DNA of 64,000 nucleotides, taken from JBHEBG01 sp046557915 (GTDB lineage Bacteria > Bacteroidota > Bacteroidia > Flavobacteriales > Flavobacteriaceae). The notes under the pieces are model-generated. The model saw only the letters and a program-made list of their open reading frames with translations. It was not told the origin of the DNA and ran no database searches. Made by a program: the position numbers and the translations under genes. Positions 25,339 to 34,105 of the stretch are shown one piece after another (the stretch's first letter is position 1; every line of letters starts with the position of its first letter). Where the stretch lies: assembly GCF_046557915.1 (NCBI RefSeq), contig NZ_JBHEBG010000001.1:744001-808000 (forward strand). Reading direction: 5' to 3'.

Positions 25339-26919
25339 ATGGCAGGAATAAAAGCCGCTGAAGTATCAGCAATATTAAAAAAACAATTATCAGGATATGA
25401 AGCTACCGCTTCTTTGGATGAGGTAGGAACAGTTTTACAGGTAGGTGATGGTATCGCTAGGGTATATGGCCTATCCAATGCCCAATATGGGGAATTGGTA
25501 GAATTTGAAGGCGGTCTTGAAGGTATTGTTCTTAACCTAGAAGAAGATAATGTTGGGGTGGTATTGTTGGGACCTTCCAAAGAGATCAAAGAAGGAGCTA
25601 CTGTAAAGCGTACCCAGCGAATTGCCTCCATCAACGTAGGCGAGGGTATTGTTGGTCGTGTTGTAGATACTTTGGGAACACCAATCGATGGTAAAGGCGC
25701 ACTTACAGGTGAACTATATGAAATGCCATTGGAGCGCAAGGCACCAGGGGTTATTTTCCGTCAGCCGGTAAACGAACCATTGCAAACAGGTGTAAAAGCT
25801 ATAGATGCGATGATTCCGATTGGAAGGGGTCAGCGCGAATTGGTGATCGGAGATAGACAGACCGGTAAGACTACGGTTTGTATCGATACCATATTAAATC
25901 AAAAAGAATTTTATGATGCAGGAGAGCCTGTTTACTGTATTTATGTTGCCATAGGACAAAAGGCTTCTACAGTAGCCAATATTGCAAAAGTATTGGAAGA
26001 CAAAGGCGCTTTGGCCTATACCACAATTGTAGCTGCCAACGCTTCCGATCCTGCACCAATGCAAGTATATGCACCGTTTGCAGGAGCGGCTATTGGAGAA
26101 TATTTCAGGGATACAGGTCGCCCAGCACTGATTATATACGATGATCTTTCAAAACAAGCAGTTGCGTATCGGGAAGTTTCTCTTTTGTTGAGGAGACCAC
26201 CAGGGCGCGAGGCCTATCCTGGGGATGTTTTCTACCTTCACTCCAGATTATTGGAGCGTGCTGCAAAAGTAATTGGAGACGATAGTATAGCCAAGAACAT
26301 GAACGATTTGCCAGAGCCATTGAAACCTTTGGTAAAAGGAGGAGGTTCTCTAACCGCTTTACCAATTATTGAAACACAGGCAGGTGATGTATCTGCATAC
26401 ATCCCTACCAACGTAATTTCCATTACGGACGGACAGATATTCTTAGAGCAAGATTTGTTCAACCAAGGAGTTCGGCCTGCGATCAACGTGGGTATATCAG
26501 TATCCCGTGTTGGTGGATCTGCACAGATCAAATCCATGAAAAAAGTGGCAGGAACACTTAAATTGGATCAGGCCCAGTTCCGTGAATTGGAAGCCTTTGC
26601 CAAGTTTGGATCAGATTTGGATGCCGCTACCTTGAACGTAATTGAAAAAGGACGCCGTAATGTTGAAATACTGAAACAAGCGCAAAACGATCCTTTTACG
26701 GTAGAAGATCAGGTAGCCATCATTTTTGCAGGATCCAAGAACTTGCTACGCGATGTTCCGGTAGAGCAGATAAAGGGCTTTGAAAGAGATTTTATCGAAT
26801 ACCTAAACACCAAACATAGAGATGTCTTGGACACCTTAAAGGCAGGGAAGCTTACCGATGAGGTTACGGATACGTTAACCGCGGTTTGTAAAGATCTGGC
26901 CAGTAAATATCAAGATTAA
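25339..26919 (+). CDS. atpA: F0F1 ATP synthase subunit alpha
   Basis: A 526-residue protein with the expected order: N-terminal beta-barrel (to about 95), nucleotide-binding domain with P-loop GDRQTGKTT, the alpha/beta signature in PAINVGISVSRVGG, and a C-terminal helical bundle. Length and motifs are normal. It forms the non-catalytic sites of the F1 head together with the beta subunit, which is encoded elsewhere in Bacteroidota (usually atpD-atpC). Confidence 0.98.
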   Translation: MAGIKAAEVSAILKKQLSGYEATASLDEVGTVLQVGDGIARVYGLSNAQYGELVEFEGGLEGIVLNLEEDNVGVVLLGPSKEIKEGATVKRTQRIASINVGEGIVGRVVDTLGTPIDGKGALTGELYEMPLERKAPGVIFRQPVNEPLQTGVKAIDAMIPIGRGQRELVIGDRQTGKTTVCIDTILNQKEFYDAGEPVYCIYVAIGQKASTVANIAKVLEDKGALAYTTIVAANASDPAPMQVYAPFAGAAIGEYFRDTGRPALIIYDDLSKQAVAYREVSLLLRRPPGREAYPGDVFYLHSRLLERAAKVIGDDSIAKNMNDLPEPLKPLVKGGGSLTALPIIETQAGDVSAYIPTNVISITDGQIFLEQDLFNQGVRPAINVGISVSRVGGSAQIKSMKKVAGTLKLDQAQFRELEAFAKFGSDLDAATLNVIEKGRRNVEILKQAQNDPFTVEDQVAIIFAGSKNLLRDVPVEQIKGFERDFIEYLNTKHRDVLDTLKAGKLTDEVTDTLTAVCKDLASKYQD

Positions 26920-26941
26920 TCCGAATTCTTAATAACAAGGA

Positions 26942-27802
26942 ATGGCGAATTTAAAGGAAATACGCAATAGAATAGCATCGGTATCTTCTACCATGCAGAT
27001 TACAAGTGCCATGAAAATGGTATCTGCTGCCAAGTTGAAGAAAGCGCAAGATGCTATTACCGCTATGCGACCTTATTCTGATAAGTTAACAGAGCTATTG
27101 CAAAGTTTAAGTGCCAGTTTGGATGCCGATGCGGGGAGTAAATATTCTGACAATAGGGAAGTGAACAAAGTATTGGTCGTTGCCATAACTTCAAACAGAG
27201 GGCTATGTGGCGCTTTTAATACGAACATAATTAAGCAGAGTTTATTACTTAACGAAGAAACGTATAAAGATCAGCAGGTAGATTTCCTTACCATAGGGAA
27301 AAAGGCCAATGACAGCTTAGGGAAAAAGCATAATGTTACGGCCAATCACAGTGAAATTTTTGATGATCTTACTTTTGAGAACGTTGCTGCCATAGCGGAA
27401 GACTTAATGGAATTATTTGCCAATGGCACCTATGATAGGATTGAGATTGTTTATAATAAATTCAAAAATGCCGCTACACAATTGGTGATGACAGAGCAAT
27501 TTTTGCCTATTGTTCCAGAACAAGGAGAGGAGTCAACCAATACGGATTATATTTTTGAGCCTTCTAAGGTGCAAATTATAGAACAGCTAATACCGAAGTC
27601 CTTAAAAACACAACTGTTTAAGGCGGTACGCGATTCTTTTGCCAGTGAACATGGCGCTAGGATGACGGCCATGCATAAGGCAACCGATAACGCCACCGAA
27701 ATGCGAGATCAATTAAAGCTTACGTATAATAAAGCAAGACAAGCGGCTATCACCAATGAAATTTTAGAAATTGTTGGTGGTGCGGAAGCACTCAACAATT
27801 AG
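26942..27802 (+). CDS. atpG: F0F1 ATP synthase subunit gamma
   Basis: A 286-residue central-stalk protein. The N-terminal helix (MANLKEIRNRIASVSSTMQITSAMKMVSAAKLKKAQ) and the C-terminal helix (RMTAMHKATDNATEMRDQLKLTYNKARQAAITNEILEIVGGAEAL) are the conserved coiled-coil pair that rotates inside the head. The middle has SNRGLCGAFNTN. The last six codons and stop (27785-27802) form the first part of a 40-bp tandem repeat that continues for about 460 bases downstream. Confidence 0.97.
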   Translation: MANLKEIRNRIASVSSTMQITSAMKMVSAAKLKKAQDAITAMRPYSDKLTELLQSLSASLDADAGSKYSDNREVNKVLVVAITSNRGLCGAFNTNIIKQSLLLNEETYKDQQVDFLTIGKKANDSLGKKHNVTANHSEIFDDLTFENVAAIAEDLMELFANGTYDRIEIVYNKFKNAATQLVMTEQFLPIVPEQGEESTNTDYIFEPSKVQIIEQLIPKSLKTQLFKAVRDSFASEHGARMTAMHKATDNATEMRDQLKLTYNKARQAAITNEILEIVGGAEALNN

Positions 27803-28248
27803 GCGGAGCCAAATAGCAAAGAGCGAAGCACTCAACAATTAGGCGGAGCCAAATAGCAAAGAGCGAAGCACTCAACAATTGGGCGGAGCCAAATAGCAAA
27901 GAGCGAAGCACTCAACAATTAGGCGGAGCCAAATAGCAAAGAGCGAAGCACTCAACAATTGGGCGGAGCCAAATAGCAAAGAGCGAAGCACTCAACAATT
28001 AGGCAANNNNNNNNNNNNNNNNNNNNNNNNNNNNNNNNNNNNNNNNNNNNNNNNNNNNNNNNNNNNNNNNNNNNNNNNNNNNNNNNNNNNNNNNNNNNNN
28101 NNGGCGGAGCCAAATAGCAAAGAGCGAAGCACTCAACAATTAGGCAAAGAGCGAAGCACTCAACAATTGGGCGGAGCCAAATAGCAAAGAGCGAAGCACT
28201 CAACAATTAGGCAAAGAGCGAAGCACTCAACAATTGGGCGGAGCCAAA
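27785..28248. repeat. 40-bp tandem repeat array seeded in the 3' end of atpG
   Basis: A 40-bp unit starting GAAGCACTCAACAATTAGGC and ending AGCAAAGAGC is repeated head to tail from 27785, with five complete copies before an N-run and more after it. The first copy contains the atpG codons for EALNN and the stop codon. One position alternates A/G between successive copies, giving an 80-bp higher-order period. A 27-bp short form, lacking 13 bases, appears beside the gap; after the gap short and long units alternate in 67-bp blocks. The array lies in the 3' untranslated part of the ATP synthase transcript, before a terminator. It has no spacers, so it is not CRISPR. Confidence 0.95.
28007..28102. 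other. Assembly gap (run of N) inside the repeat array
   Basis: Ninety-six N positions interrupt the tandem repeat. Both flanks are repeat units, so the assembler could not resolve the copy number; the true length of the array is unknown. Confidence 0.99.
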
Positions 28249-28262
28249 CAAAAACAAATAAA

Positions 28263-28291
28263 AAAAAACCCTGCTATCGGCAGGGTTTTTT
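28263..28291 (+). terminator. Terminator of the ATP synthase operon
   Basis: A 12-base stem (28263-28274 with 28280-28291), 5-base loop and a T-run following the right arm. It ends the ATP synthase transcript after the repeat array; the A-run on the left side lets it also serve the convergent sulfatase gene. Confidence 0.9.
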
Positions 28292-28310
28292 CTTTGTAAT
28301 ATCTGGAGTA

Positions 28311-29951
28311 TTACTTCTTCAACGGAGAGTCTATATCATGTTGTTTGTGCAGTTCAATATAGTGCTGGTCTAAGGCTTCGGAATCTTTGTATTTTACGCG
28401 CAATGCAGCCAATTTGGTTTTTAGCGCAGCAACAATGTCCGCATACTCCGGATCGTCATACACATTATTCATTTCGTTGGGATCCTTTTTACGATCATAA
28501 AGCTCCCACTCATCAATATCATAGTAAAAATGGGCCAACTTATAGTCTATGGTTACAATGCCATAATGTCTTTTTACCTGATGCACCGCAGGGTATTCGT
28601 AATAATGGTAATATACAGCATCTCTAGTCCAGCTTTCATGGTTTCCGGTGAGTAAGGGCATAAGACTTTCTCCTTGCATGTCTTTCGGAGCCTCTATTTG
28701 GGCAGCCTCTAAAAAAGTTTGCGCAAAATCTAGATTTTGTACCATTTCCTCGTTGGTGATTCCGGCTTTTATTTCATTGGGCCATTTAATGAGCAATGGC
28801 GTTTTAAAAGATTCATCATAAATAAAACGTTTGTCGAACCAACCGTGTTCTCCCAAGTAAAAACCTTGATCAGAGGTGTAGACCACCATGGTATTGTCCG
28901 ATAGTTTATGTTCATCCAGATAATCCAATACCCTGCCCACGTTATCGTCTACAGAAGATACACAGGCCAAATAGTCTTGCATATAGCGTTGGTATTTCCA
29001 TCGCATTTTTTCCTCTAAGGTCATGTTTGGCCAATTTTTCTTAAAATCTTCGTTAATGATGTCCAAGACAGGATCATACAATGCCTTTTGCGCTTCGTTT
29101 GCACGTCTGTAAGGCAGGTAAAACCCGTCGGGATATTCGCGCACCACAGGTTGTAAGTTCTTCATGGCTGCGGTGGTTTCTGGCCTAATTTTGCTATCGT
29201 GGTTGTACATCATATCATACAACAAATTCATTTCCGCAGTTTTGGCTGCCGTGCCCCTATTGGCGTAATCATCAAAAAGGGATGCTGGTTCCGGGAATTT
29301 TTTGGTCACAAACTCCTTAAATTTTTCGGGACTTGGCCACCAAGGACGATGCGGGGCCTTATGAAGGTACATAAGCATAAATGGCTTTTCGCTATCCTTG
29401 TTTCTGTCTAACCAATTGATGGTGAGGTCGGTGATAATATCCGTTACATAGCCCGTAATGGTAGTGTCTCCCTTGTTGGTTATAAAATCTGGATTAATAT
29501 AGTTGCCTTGTCCGGGTAAGATCATAAACTCATCTACGCCTTTTGGACTGTTTCCAAAATGGAGCTTTCCAAACATTGCTGTACTGTATCCGGCTTTTTG
29601 AAATAATTGCGGAAAGGTAACCTGGGTAGAATCAAAATGCATTATGTTATCGATCTTCCCATTGATATGGGTGTGCTTGCCAGTAAGAATGGTAGCTCTG
29701 GAAGGTGCGCATATAGAATTGGTAACACTGGCGTTGGTAAAGGTAATGCCCTCTTTCGCGATCCGATCTATATTGGGGGTCTCTATCAAATGATCGCTAT
29801 AGTTACTTATCGCCTGATAGGCATGGTCATCGGACATAATGAAGATAATATTGGGCCTTTCCTTTGGTAATACAGCTTCCTTTTTTTCAGCACAGGCGCA
29901 GATTATAAGCAGTGCGATAATAGTTATTAGAACGGTTGGCTTTGTTTTCAT
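28311..29951 (-). CDS. Type I sulfatase (formylglycine-dependent), lipoprotein
   Basis: A 546-residue sulfatase from the ATG at 29951. The N-terminus is a lipoprotein signal (ITIIALLIICACAEKK). The metal-binding start RPNIIFIMSDDHAYQAI and the active-site motif SICAPSRATILTGKH (CxPSR, whose Cys is converted to formylglycine) identify the S1 family. GEHGWFDKR and LLIKWP follow in the usual order. It would remove sulfate esters from glycans at the cell envelope. No SusCD pair or glycoside hydrolase is adjacent, so it is an orphan. A short inverted repeat lies upstream (30031-30048). The frame extends to 30050, but that extension is not conserved-looking. Confidence 0.93.
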   Translation of the reverse strand: MKTKPTVLITIIALLIICACAEKKEAVLPKERPNIIFIMSDDHAYQAISNYSDHLIETPNIDRIAKEGITFTNASVTNSICAPSRATILTGKHTHINGKIDNIMHFDSTQVTFPQLFQKAGYSTAMFGKLHFGNSPKGVDEFMILPGQGNYINPDFITNKGDTTITGYVTDIITDLTINWLDRNKDSEKPFMLMYLHKAPHRPWWPSPEKFKEFVTKKFPEPASLFDDYANRGTAAKTAEMNLLYDMMYNHDSKIRPETTAAMKNLQPVVREYPDGFYLPYRRANEAQKALYDPVLDIINEDFKKNWPNMTLEEKMRWKYQRYMQDYLACVSSVDDNVGRVLDYLDEHKLSDNTMVVYTSDQGFYLGEHGWFDKRFIYDESFKTPLLIKWPNEIKAGITNEEMVQNLDFAQTFLEAAQIEAPKDMQGESLMPLLTGNHESWTRDAVYYHYYEYPAVHQVKRHYGIVTIDYKLAHFYYDIDEWELYDRKKDPNEMNNVYDDPEYADIVAALKTKLAALRVKYKDSEALDQHYIELHKQHDIDSPLKK

Positions 29952-30030
29952 AAAAAGGACGTTGTTGGTTAAAATGATCACTTGTAATTGGTGTAAAACT
30001 AAAGATAGTAAAATAATGAGGCAACCAGGG

Positions 30031-30048
30031 GTCATTTGGTAAAATGAC
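30031..30048. promoter_or_regulatory. Inverted repeat upstream of the sulfatase gene
   Basis: Arms GTCATTT and AAATGAC with spacer GGTA, 80 bases upstream of the sulfatase start and just upstream of a weak -7-like TATCTTTA (read on the minus strand, near 30000-30007). A regulator-binding site for the sulfatase gene is possible but unproven. Confidence 0.3.
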
Positions 30049-30168
30049 ACAAAAAACCATACGTTTTTTAAGATTGGAAATGGGCCGCTGTATGCTTATC
30101 CAAGTGCTGGGTCATGGTATCGCTTTGTTTACAGGGTATAAATACCTAATTTTAGGCCCTAAGTCTAT

Positions 30169-31635
30169 ATGCCGTTGAACCCGCTCAAAAAACTTTTTAA
30201 ACAAACCTTTATTTATGGTTTGGCAACGGTGTTGCCCAGAATGTTTTCTTTTCTTTTGGTTCCGTTATACACTTACGTTTTGGAAACTTCTGGCTATGGC
30301 AAGGTTTCGGTAATCTTTGCATGGTTCGCTATTTTTAATGTAATACTGGCCTATGGAATGGAAACGGCTTTTTTTAGGTTTTACAGTAATACAGCGGAAA
30401 AAACGAAGGTAGTATCTACCTCGTTAATCTCTATTTTAACAACCACCTTGGTCTTTGTTATCCTAACGCTGTCATTCCAAACCAATTTGGGAGAGGCATT
30501 AAATATAGACGCTAAATACATACAATATGTAATATATATTCTGGCTTTGGATGCACTGGTTGTGGTACCGTTCGCTTGGCTTAGGGCTAACGAGAAGCCA
30601 ACAAGATATGCCCTTATTAAAATCGCCAATGTAACTATTAATTTATGCCTCAATGTATTTTTTCTTTTGGGGCTCCCCAATCTGGTGCAAGCAGATCCGG
30701 ACAGTCTTTTCAGTGCCGTTTACAAACCCAATTTTGAGATATCCTACATCTTCATATCCAATCTAATTGCAAGTGGTATTACACTTTTGTTAATGGCTCG
30801 TGTATATATTAGATCGTCCTATGTTTTTGATAAAAGGATTTGGAAGAAGATGATAAGATACTCCATGCCCGTTATGGTGGCTGGTATTGCATTTACCATT
30901 AACGAGGTGTTTGATCGTGTTCTTCTGAGCGAGTTATTACCTTCTGATATTGCGGAAAGCGAAATAGGAAAATATTCTGCATGTTACAAATTGGCCCTAT
31001 TTATGACTTTGTTCGGTACAGCGTTCCGTTTGGGTATAGAACCCTTTTTCTTCAGTCATTTTTCTACGGAAAACCCTCAGAAAGCCTATGCGCAGATTAC
31101 CAACTATTTTGTAATACTGGGCAGCATAATATTATTGGCAGTTATAGTTTTCGCCGATGTGCTGAAAGTATTTTTAATCCCGAACGCGGCATATTGGGAA
31201 GCCATGCAAGTGGTTCCGCTAATTATCCTCGCCAGTTTCTTTTTGGGCATATACCACAATCTATCCGTATGGTACAAGGTAACGGATAAAACCAAATACG
31301 GTGCTTACATATCGCTTATCGGCGCGGTGCTTACCATCCTTATAAACTATGCATTTATCCCTAAATGGGGCTACGTGGCCTCTGCAATAGCCACATTGGT
31401 TGCTTATGGAAGTATGATGCTGATGTCCTATGTTTTTGGCAGAATGTACTATCCGGTACCCTATAATCTGAGAAAAATACTGTTTTACCTCTTAATTTCC
31501 GTACTATTTTCTGTGTTGTCTTTTTATGTCTTTAACCGTAATTTAATAGTAGGGAGCGTATTACTTTTAGTATTTTTGGGCTTGGTTTACAAGCTTGAAA
31601 ATGACAAACTAAAAAAAATATTTTTAAAGAGATGA
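30169..31635 (+). CDS. Lipopolysaccharide/oligosaccharide flippase family protein (MOP superfamily)
   Basis: A 488-residue protein with about 14 hydrophobic segments, starting KKLFKQTFIYGLATVLPRMFSFLLVPLYTYVL, the typical N-terminus of Wzx-like polysaccharide exporters. Charged loops are short. It probably flips a lipid-linked glycan across the inner membrane. It overlaps the dut start by 4 bases and heads a run of same-strand genes (dut, nucleotidyltransferase, TPR protein, DUF4292, EnvC-like) that is commonly conserved in Flavobacteriaceae. Confidence 0.9.
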   Translation: MPLNPLKKLFKQTFIYGLATVLPRMFSFLLVPLYTYVLETSGYGKVSVIFAWFAIFNVILAYGMETAFFRFYSNTAEKTKVVSTSLISILTTTLVFVILTLSFQTNLGEALNIDAKYIQYVIYILALDALVVVPFAWLRANEKPTRYALIKIANVTINLCLNVFFLLGLPNLVQADPDSLFSAVYKPNFEISYIFISNLIASGITLLLMARVYIRSSYVFDKRIWKKMIRYSMPVMVAGIAFTINEVFDRVLLSELLPSDIAESEIGKYSACYKLALFMTLFGTAFRLGIEPFFFSHFSTENPQKAYAQITNYFVILGSIILLAVIVFADVLKVFLIPNAAYWEAMQVVPLIILASFFLGIYHNLSVWYKVTDKTKYGAYISLIGAVLTILINYAFIPKWGYVASAIATLVAYGSMMLMSYVFGRMYYPVPYNLRKILFYLLISVLFSVLSFYVFNRNLIVGSVLLLVFLGLVYKLENDKLKKIFLKR

Positions 31636-32066
31636 ATGTCAAAATAATCAATAGATCTAACAATGCCCTTCCGTTTTATGAAACTGAGGCATCTGCAGGA
31701 ATGGATCTTAGGGCCAATATTTCCGAGCCTATAACGTTACAACCTTTAGAGCGTACCATTGTAAAGACCGGACTATTTATAGAGCTGCCCATAGGATATG
31801 AGGCCCAAGTAAGACCTAGAAGCGGATTGGCTGCCAAGAAAGGTATTACCGTGCTTAATGCTCCCGGTACAATTGATGCGGATTATCGAGGGGAGGTTGG
31901 CGTAATTTTAATCAATCTTTCCAATACCAGTTTTACCATAGAACAGGGAGAACGTATTGCCCAAATGGTAATTGCCAAACACGAAAGGGCCCAATGGGAA
32001 GAGGTTAAGGAGCTTTCCGAAACGGTCCGGGGGGAAGGAGGCTTTGGAAGCACTGGTGTAAAATAA
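31632..32066 (+). CDS. dut: dUTP diphosphatase
   Basis: A 144-residue trimeric-type dUTPase with all five motifs in order: AGMDLRAN, RPRSGLAAKKG, LNAPGTIDADYRGEVGVIL, GERIAQMVI and RGEGGFGSTG. It hydrolyses dUTP to dUMP and pyrophosphate, preventing uracil in DNA and supplying dTMP synthesis. It overlaps the flippase stop by 4 bases and is followed by a sugar nucleotidyltransferase after 38 bases. Confidence 0.98.
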   Translation: MNVKIINRSNNALPFYETEASAGMDLRANISEPITLQPLERTIVKTGLFIELPIGYEAQVRPRSGLAAKKGITVLNAPGTIDADYRGEVGVILINLSNTSFTIEQGERIAQMVIAKHERAQWEEVKELSETVRGEGGFGSTGVK

Positions 32067-32104
32067 AAATCTTTAAAAACCCTATAATTTTAAAGCACTA
32101 ATTA

Positions 32105-33121
32105 ATGAAAATAATAGTCCCAATGGCAGGCAGAGGGTCGCGGTTAAGACCCCATACCCTCACCGTTCCCAAACCCCTTATTCCAGTTGCTGGAAAACCA
32201 ATAGTGCATCGTTTGGTAAGTGACATTGCCAAGGTCCTCGACCAAGATATTGAGGAGATTGCCTTTATTCTTGGAGATCCTGCTTTTTTTGGTCAGGATG
32301 TAGTAGACGATCTAGAAAAATTGGCAAAAGAACTTGGTGCCAAATGCAGTATTTACAGACAATTAGACCCCAAAGGAACCGGACACGCCATTATGTGCGC
32401 AAAAGAGTCCTTATCCGGGCCGGCGGTCATCGCATATGCCGATACGCTTATTAGGGCCGATTTTAACCTTGACAAGACTGCTGATAGTGTAATATGGACA
32501 AAAAAAGTGACCAACCCCGAGGCATACGGTGTTGTAAAACTGAACGAAAGAGAAGAGATTACCGAATTGATAGAAAAGCCGAAGACTTTTGTAAGCGACC
32601 AGGCGGTTATCGGAATCTATTACTTTAAGGATTTAGGAGTACTCCGTAATGAGTTACAATATGTGCTGGACAATAATATTCTTAACGGCGGAGAATATCA
32701 AATCAATGACGGCATAAAAAGAATGATGCAAAACGGTAAAATCTTTAAGACCGGTGCAGTAGATGAATGGATGGATTGTGGCAATAAAAATGTTACCGTG
32801 GAAACCAATAGTAGAATGTTGGGCTTTTTAAAGACCGATGGGGAGCAATTGATTCATAATTCTGCACTTATGGAAAATTCCCGTATAGTGGAACCATGCT
32901 TTATTGGAGAGAACGTAGTTCTTAAAAACAGTAACATTGGCCCCAATGTTTCCATTGGCAGTAACACGGTTGTAGAAAATTCGTCAATAAAGAACAGTCT
33001 TATACAAAATCAGAGTAAAATACATAACGCCGATTTGGACAATGCCATGATAGGTAATCATGTAATCTTTAACGGTAACTTTGATACGATCAATATTGGG
33101 GACTATTCGGTAGTGGAATAA
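32105..33121 (+). CDS. Sugar-phosphate nucleotidyltransferase
   Basis: A 338-residue protein. The N-terminal nucleotidyltransferase domain starts KIIVPMAGRGSRLRPHTLTVPKPLIPVAGKP (GxGxRLxPxT and KPL signature) and continues with YADTLI and EITELIEKPKTF. The C-terminal 80 residues form a left-handed beta-helix with hexapeptide-like repeats (ENVVLKNSNIGPNVSIGSNTVVENS). It activates a sugar 1-phosphate to a nucleotide sugar, probably glucose-1-phosphate. Its position after a flippase suggests supply for envelope glycans. Confidence 0.92.
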   Translation: MKIIVPMAGRGSRLRPHTLTVPKPLIPVAGKPIVHRLVSDIAKVLDQDIEEIAFILGDPAFFGQDVVDDLEKLAKELGAKCSIYRQLDPKGTGHAIMCAKESLSGPAVIAYADTLIRADFNLDKTADSVIWTKKVTNPEAYGVVKLNEREEITELIEKPKTFVSDQAVIGIYYFKDLGVLRNELQYVLDNNILNGGEYQINDGIKRMMQNGKIFKTGAVDEWMDCGNKNVTVETNSRMLGFLKTDGEQLIHNSALMENSRIVEPCFIGENVVLKNSNIGPNVSIGSNTVVENSSIKNSLIQNQSKIHNADLDNAMIGNHVIFNGNFDTINIGDYSVVE

Positions 33122-33168
33122 TTATTGTGGTGATTGAGGATAATAAAATCATTGAAAAGGCTCTAAAC

Positions 33169-34089
33169 ATGAAAACAATTTTGTGCCTGCTATTTACTTG
33201 TCTGGTGCTATTGGGGATACCCATGCAGCTTCTTGCGCAAGAAATTGAGGAAAGTGCCGAAGTTTCTTTAGAGACCTATTCCGATGAATTTCAAGAGCGT
33301 TTTTTTGAGGCGCTTAAGCAAAAGGGCATTGAGAATTACGATAAGGCCATAAACTTGTTGTTGGAATGCAAAAGGATACAAGCGGCCAATGTGGTAGTAG
33401 ATCACGAATTGGCGAAGGCCTATTTGGCGGATAAGCAGTACCTGCTTGCACAAGATCATGCAATTTTGGCCATTAACGAAGAACCCAACAATCTGTGGTA
33501 TTTGAATACTTTGGTAGACATTATACAGCAGCAGGGGAATACCCTCGAAAGCCTAAAAGAACAACTTCCTTCCAAGAATAATGAGTTTCAAGAAAACTTG
33601 GCACTGATCCATTATCGTAACGGAAATTACAAAGCGGCCTTAAATGTACTGAACGGTATTAAAAAGACTTCCTTTTCCAATGAATTGGCGCTAAAAATCC
33701 AAGATTCTATAGATCAAAAGGAAAAGAGCGCCAGGGAACCTGCCTTGTCAACCAAAGTAAATATAGAAGAAAGTCCTTTGACGGGATATAAATCCAAAAT
33801 CATGGAACTGATTAATTCAGAGGATTATAAGACCTTAGAAATTATCAGTGCCGAAGCTTTGGAAAGCTTTCCATCACAGCCTTATTTTTATTATGCACAA
33901 GGTTTGGCACTTAATAAAAATGGCAAGCATACACTTGCCGAAGGAGCCTTACTTTCCGGATTGGATTATCTGTTGGACGAGCCGGAATTGGCCAACAATA
34001 TCTACAGGGAATTGTCCGTAACCTATACGGCATTGGGAAACACATCCAAGGCAAATATGTATCTTCGTAAAATAAAACCTGGTTCTTGA
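33169..34089 (+). CDS. TPR-repeat protein with signal peptide
   Basis: A 306-residue secreted protein from ATG 33169. The signal peptide MKTILCLLFTCLVLLGIPMQLLAQ is clear; the longer GTG-start frame (33127) would place 14 extra residues before it, so it is rejected. TPR-like helical pairs run through residues 45-150 (YDKAINLLLECKRIQAANVVVDHELAKAYLADKQYLLAQDHAI) and again at 215-300 (AQGLALNKNGKHTLAEGALLSGLDYL). It is likely a periplasmic protein-interaction factor; partner unknown. The DUF4292 gene follows at once. Confidence 0.85.
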   Translation: MKTILCLLFTCLVLLGIPMQLLAQEIEESAEVSLETYSDEFQERFFEALKQKGIENYDKAINLLLECKRIQAANVVVDHELAKAYLADKQYLLAQDHAILAINEEPNNLWYLNTLVDIIQQQGNTLESLKEQLPSKNNEFQENLALIHYRNGNYKAALNVLNGIKKTSFSNELALKIQDSIDQKEKSAREPALSTKVNIEESPLTGYKSKIMELINSEDYKTLEIISAEALESFPSQPYFYYAQGLALNKNGKHTLAEGALLSGLDYLLDEPELANNIYRELSVTYTALGNTSKANMYLRKIKPGS

Positions 34090-34105
34090 TATGATAAAGG
34101 GTGAT

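Noticed and set aside
22846..27802. Loss of atpD and atpC from the ATP synthase operon
   Set aside because: Beta and epsilon genes are encoded at a separate locus in Bacteroidota, so their absence here is normal.
27952..28206. Minus-strand ORF spanning the repeat and the N-run
   Set aside because: It is a frame through tandem repeats and unknown bases, with a repeated CLIVECFAL pattern; it is not a gene.
27785..28248. CRISPR array
   Set aside because: Units are directly adjacent without unique spacers, and no cas genes are near.
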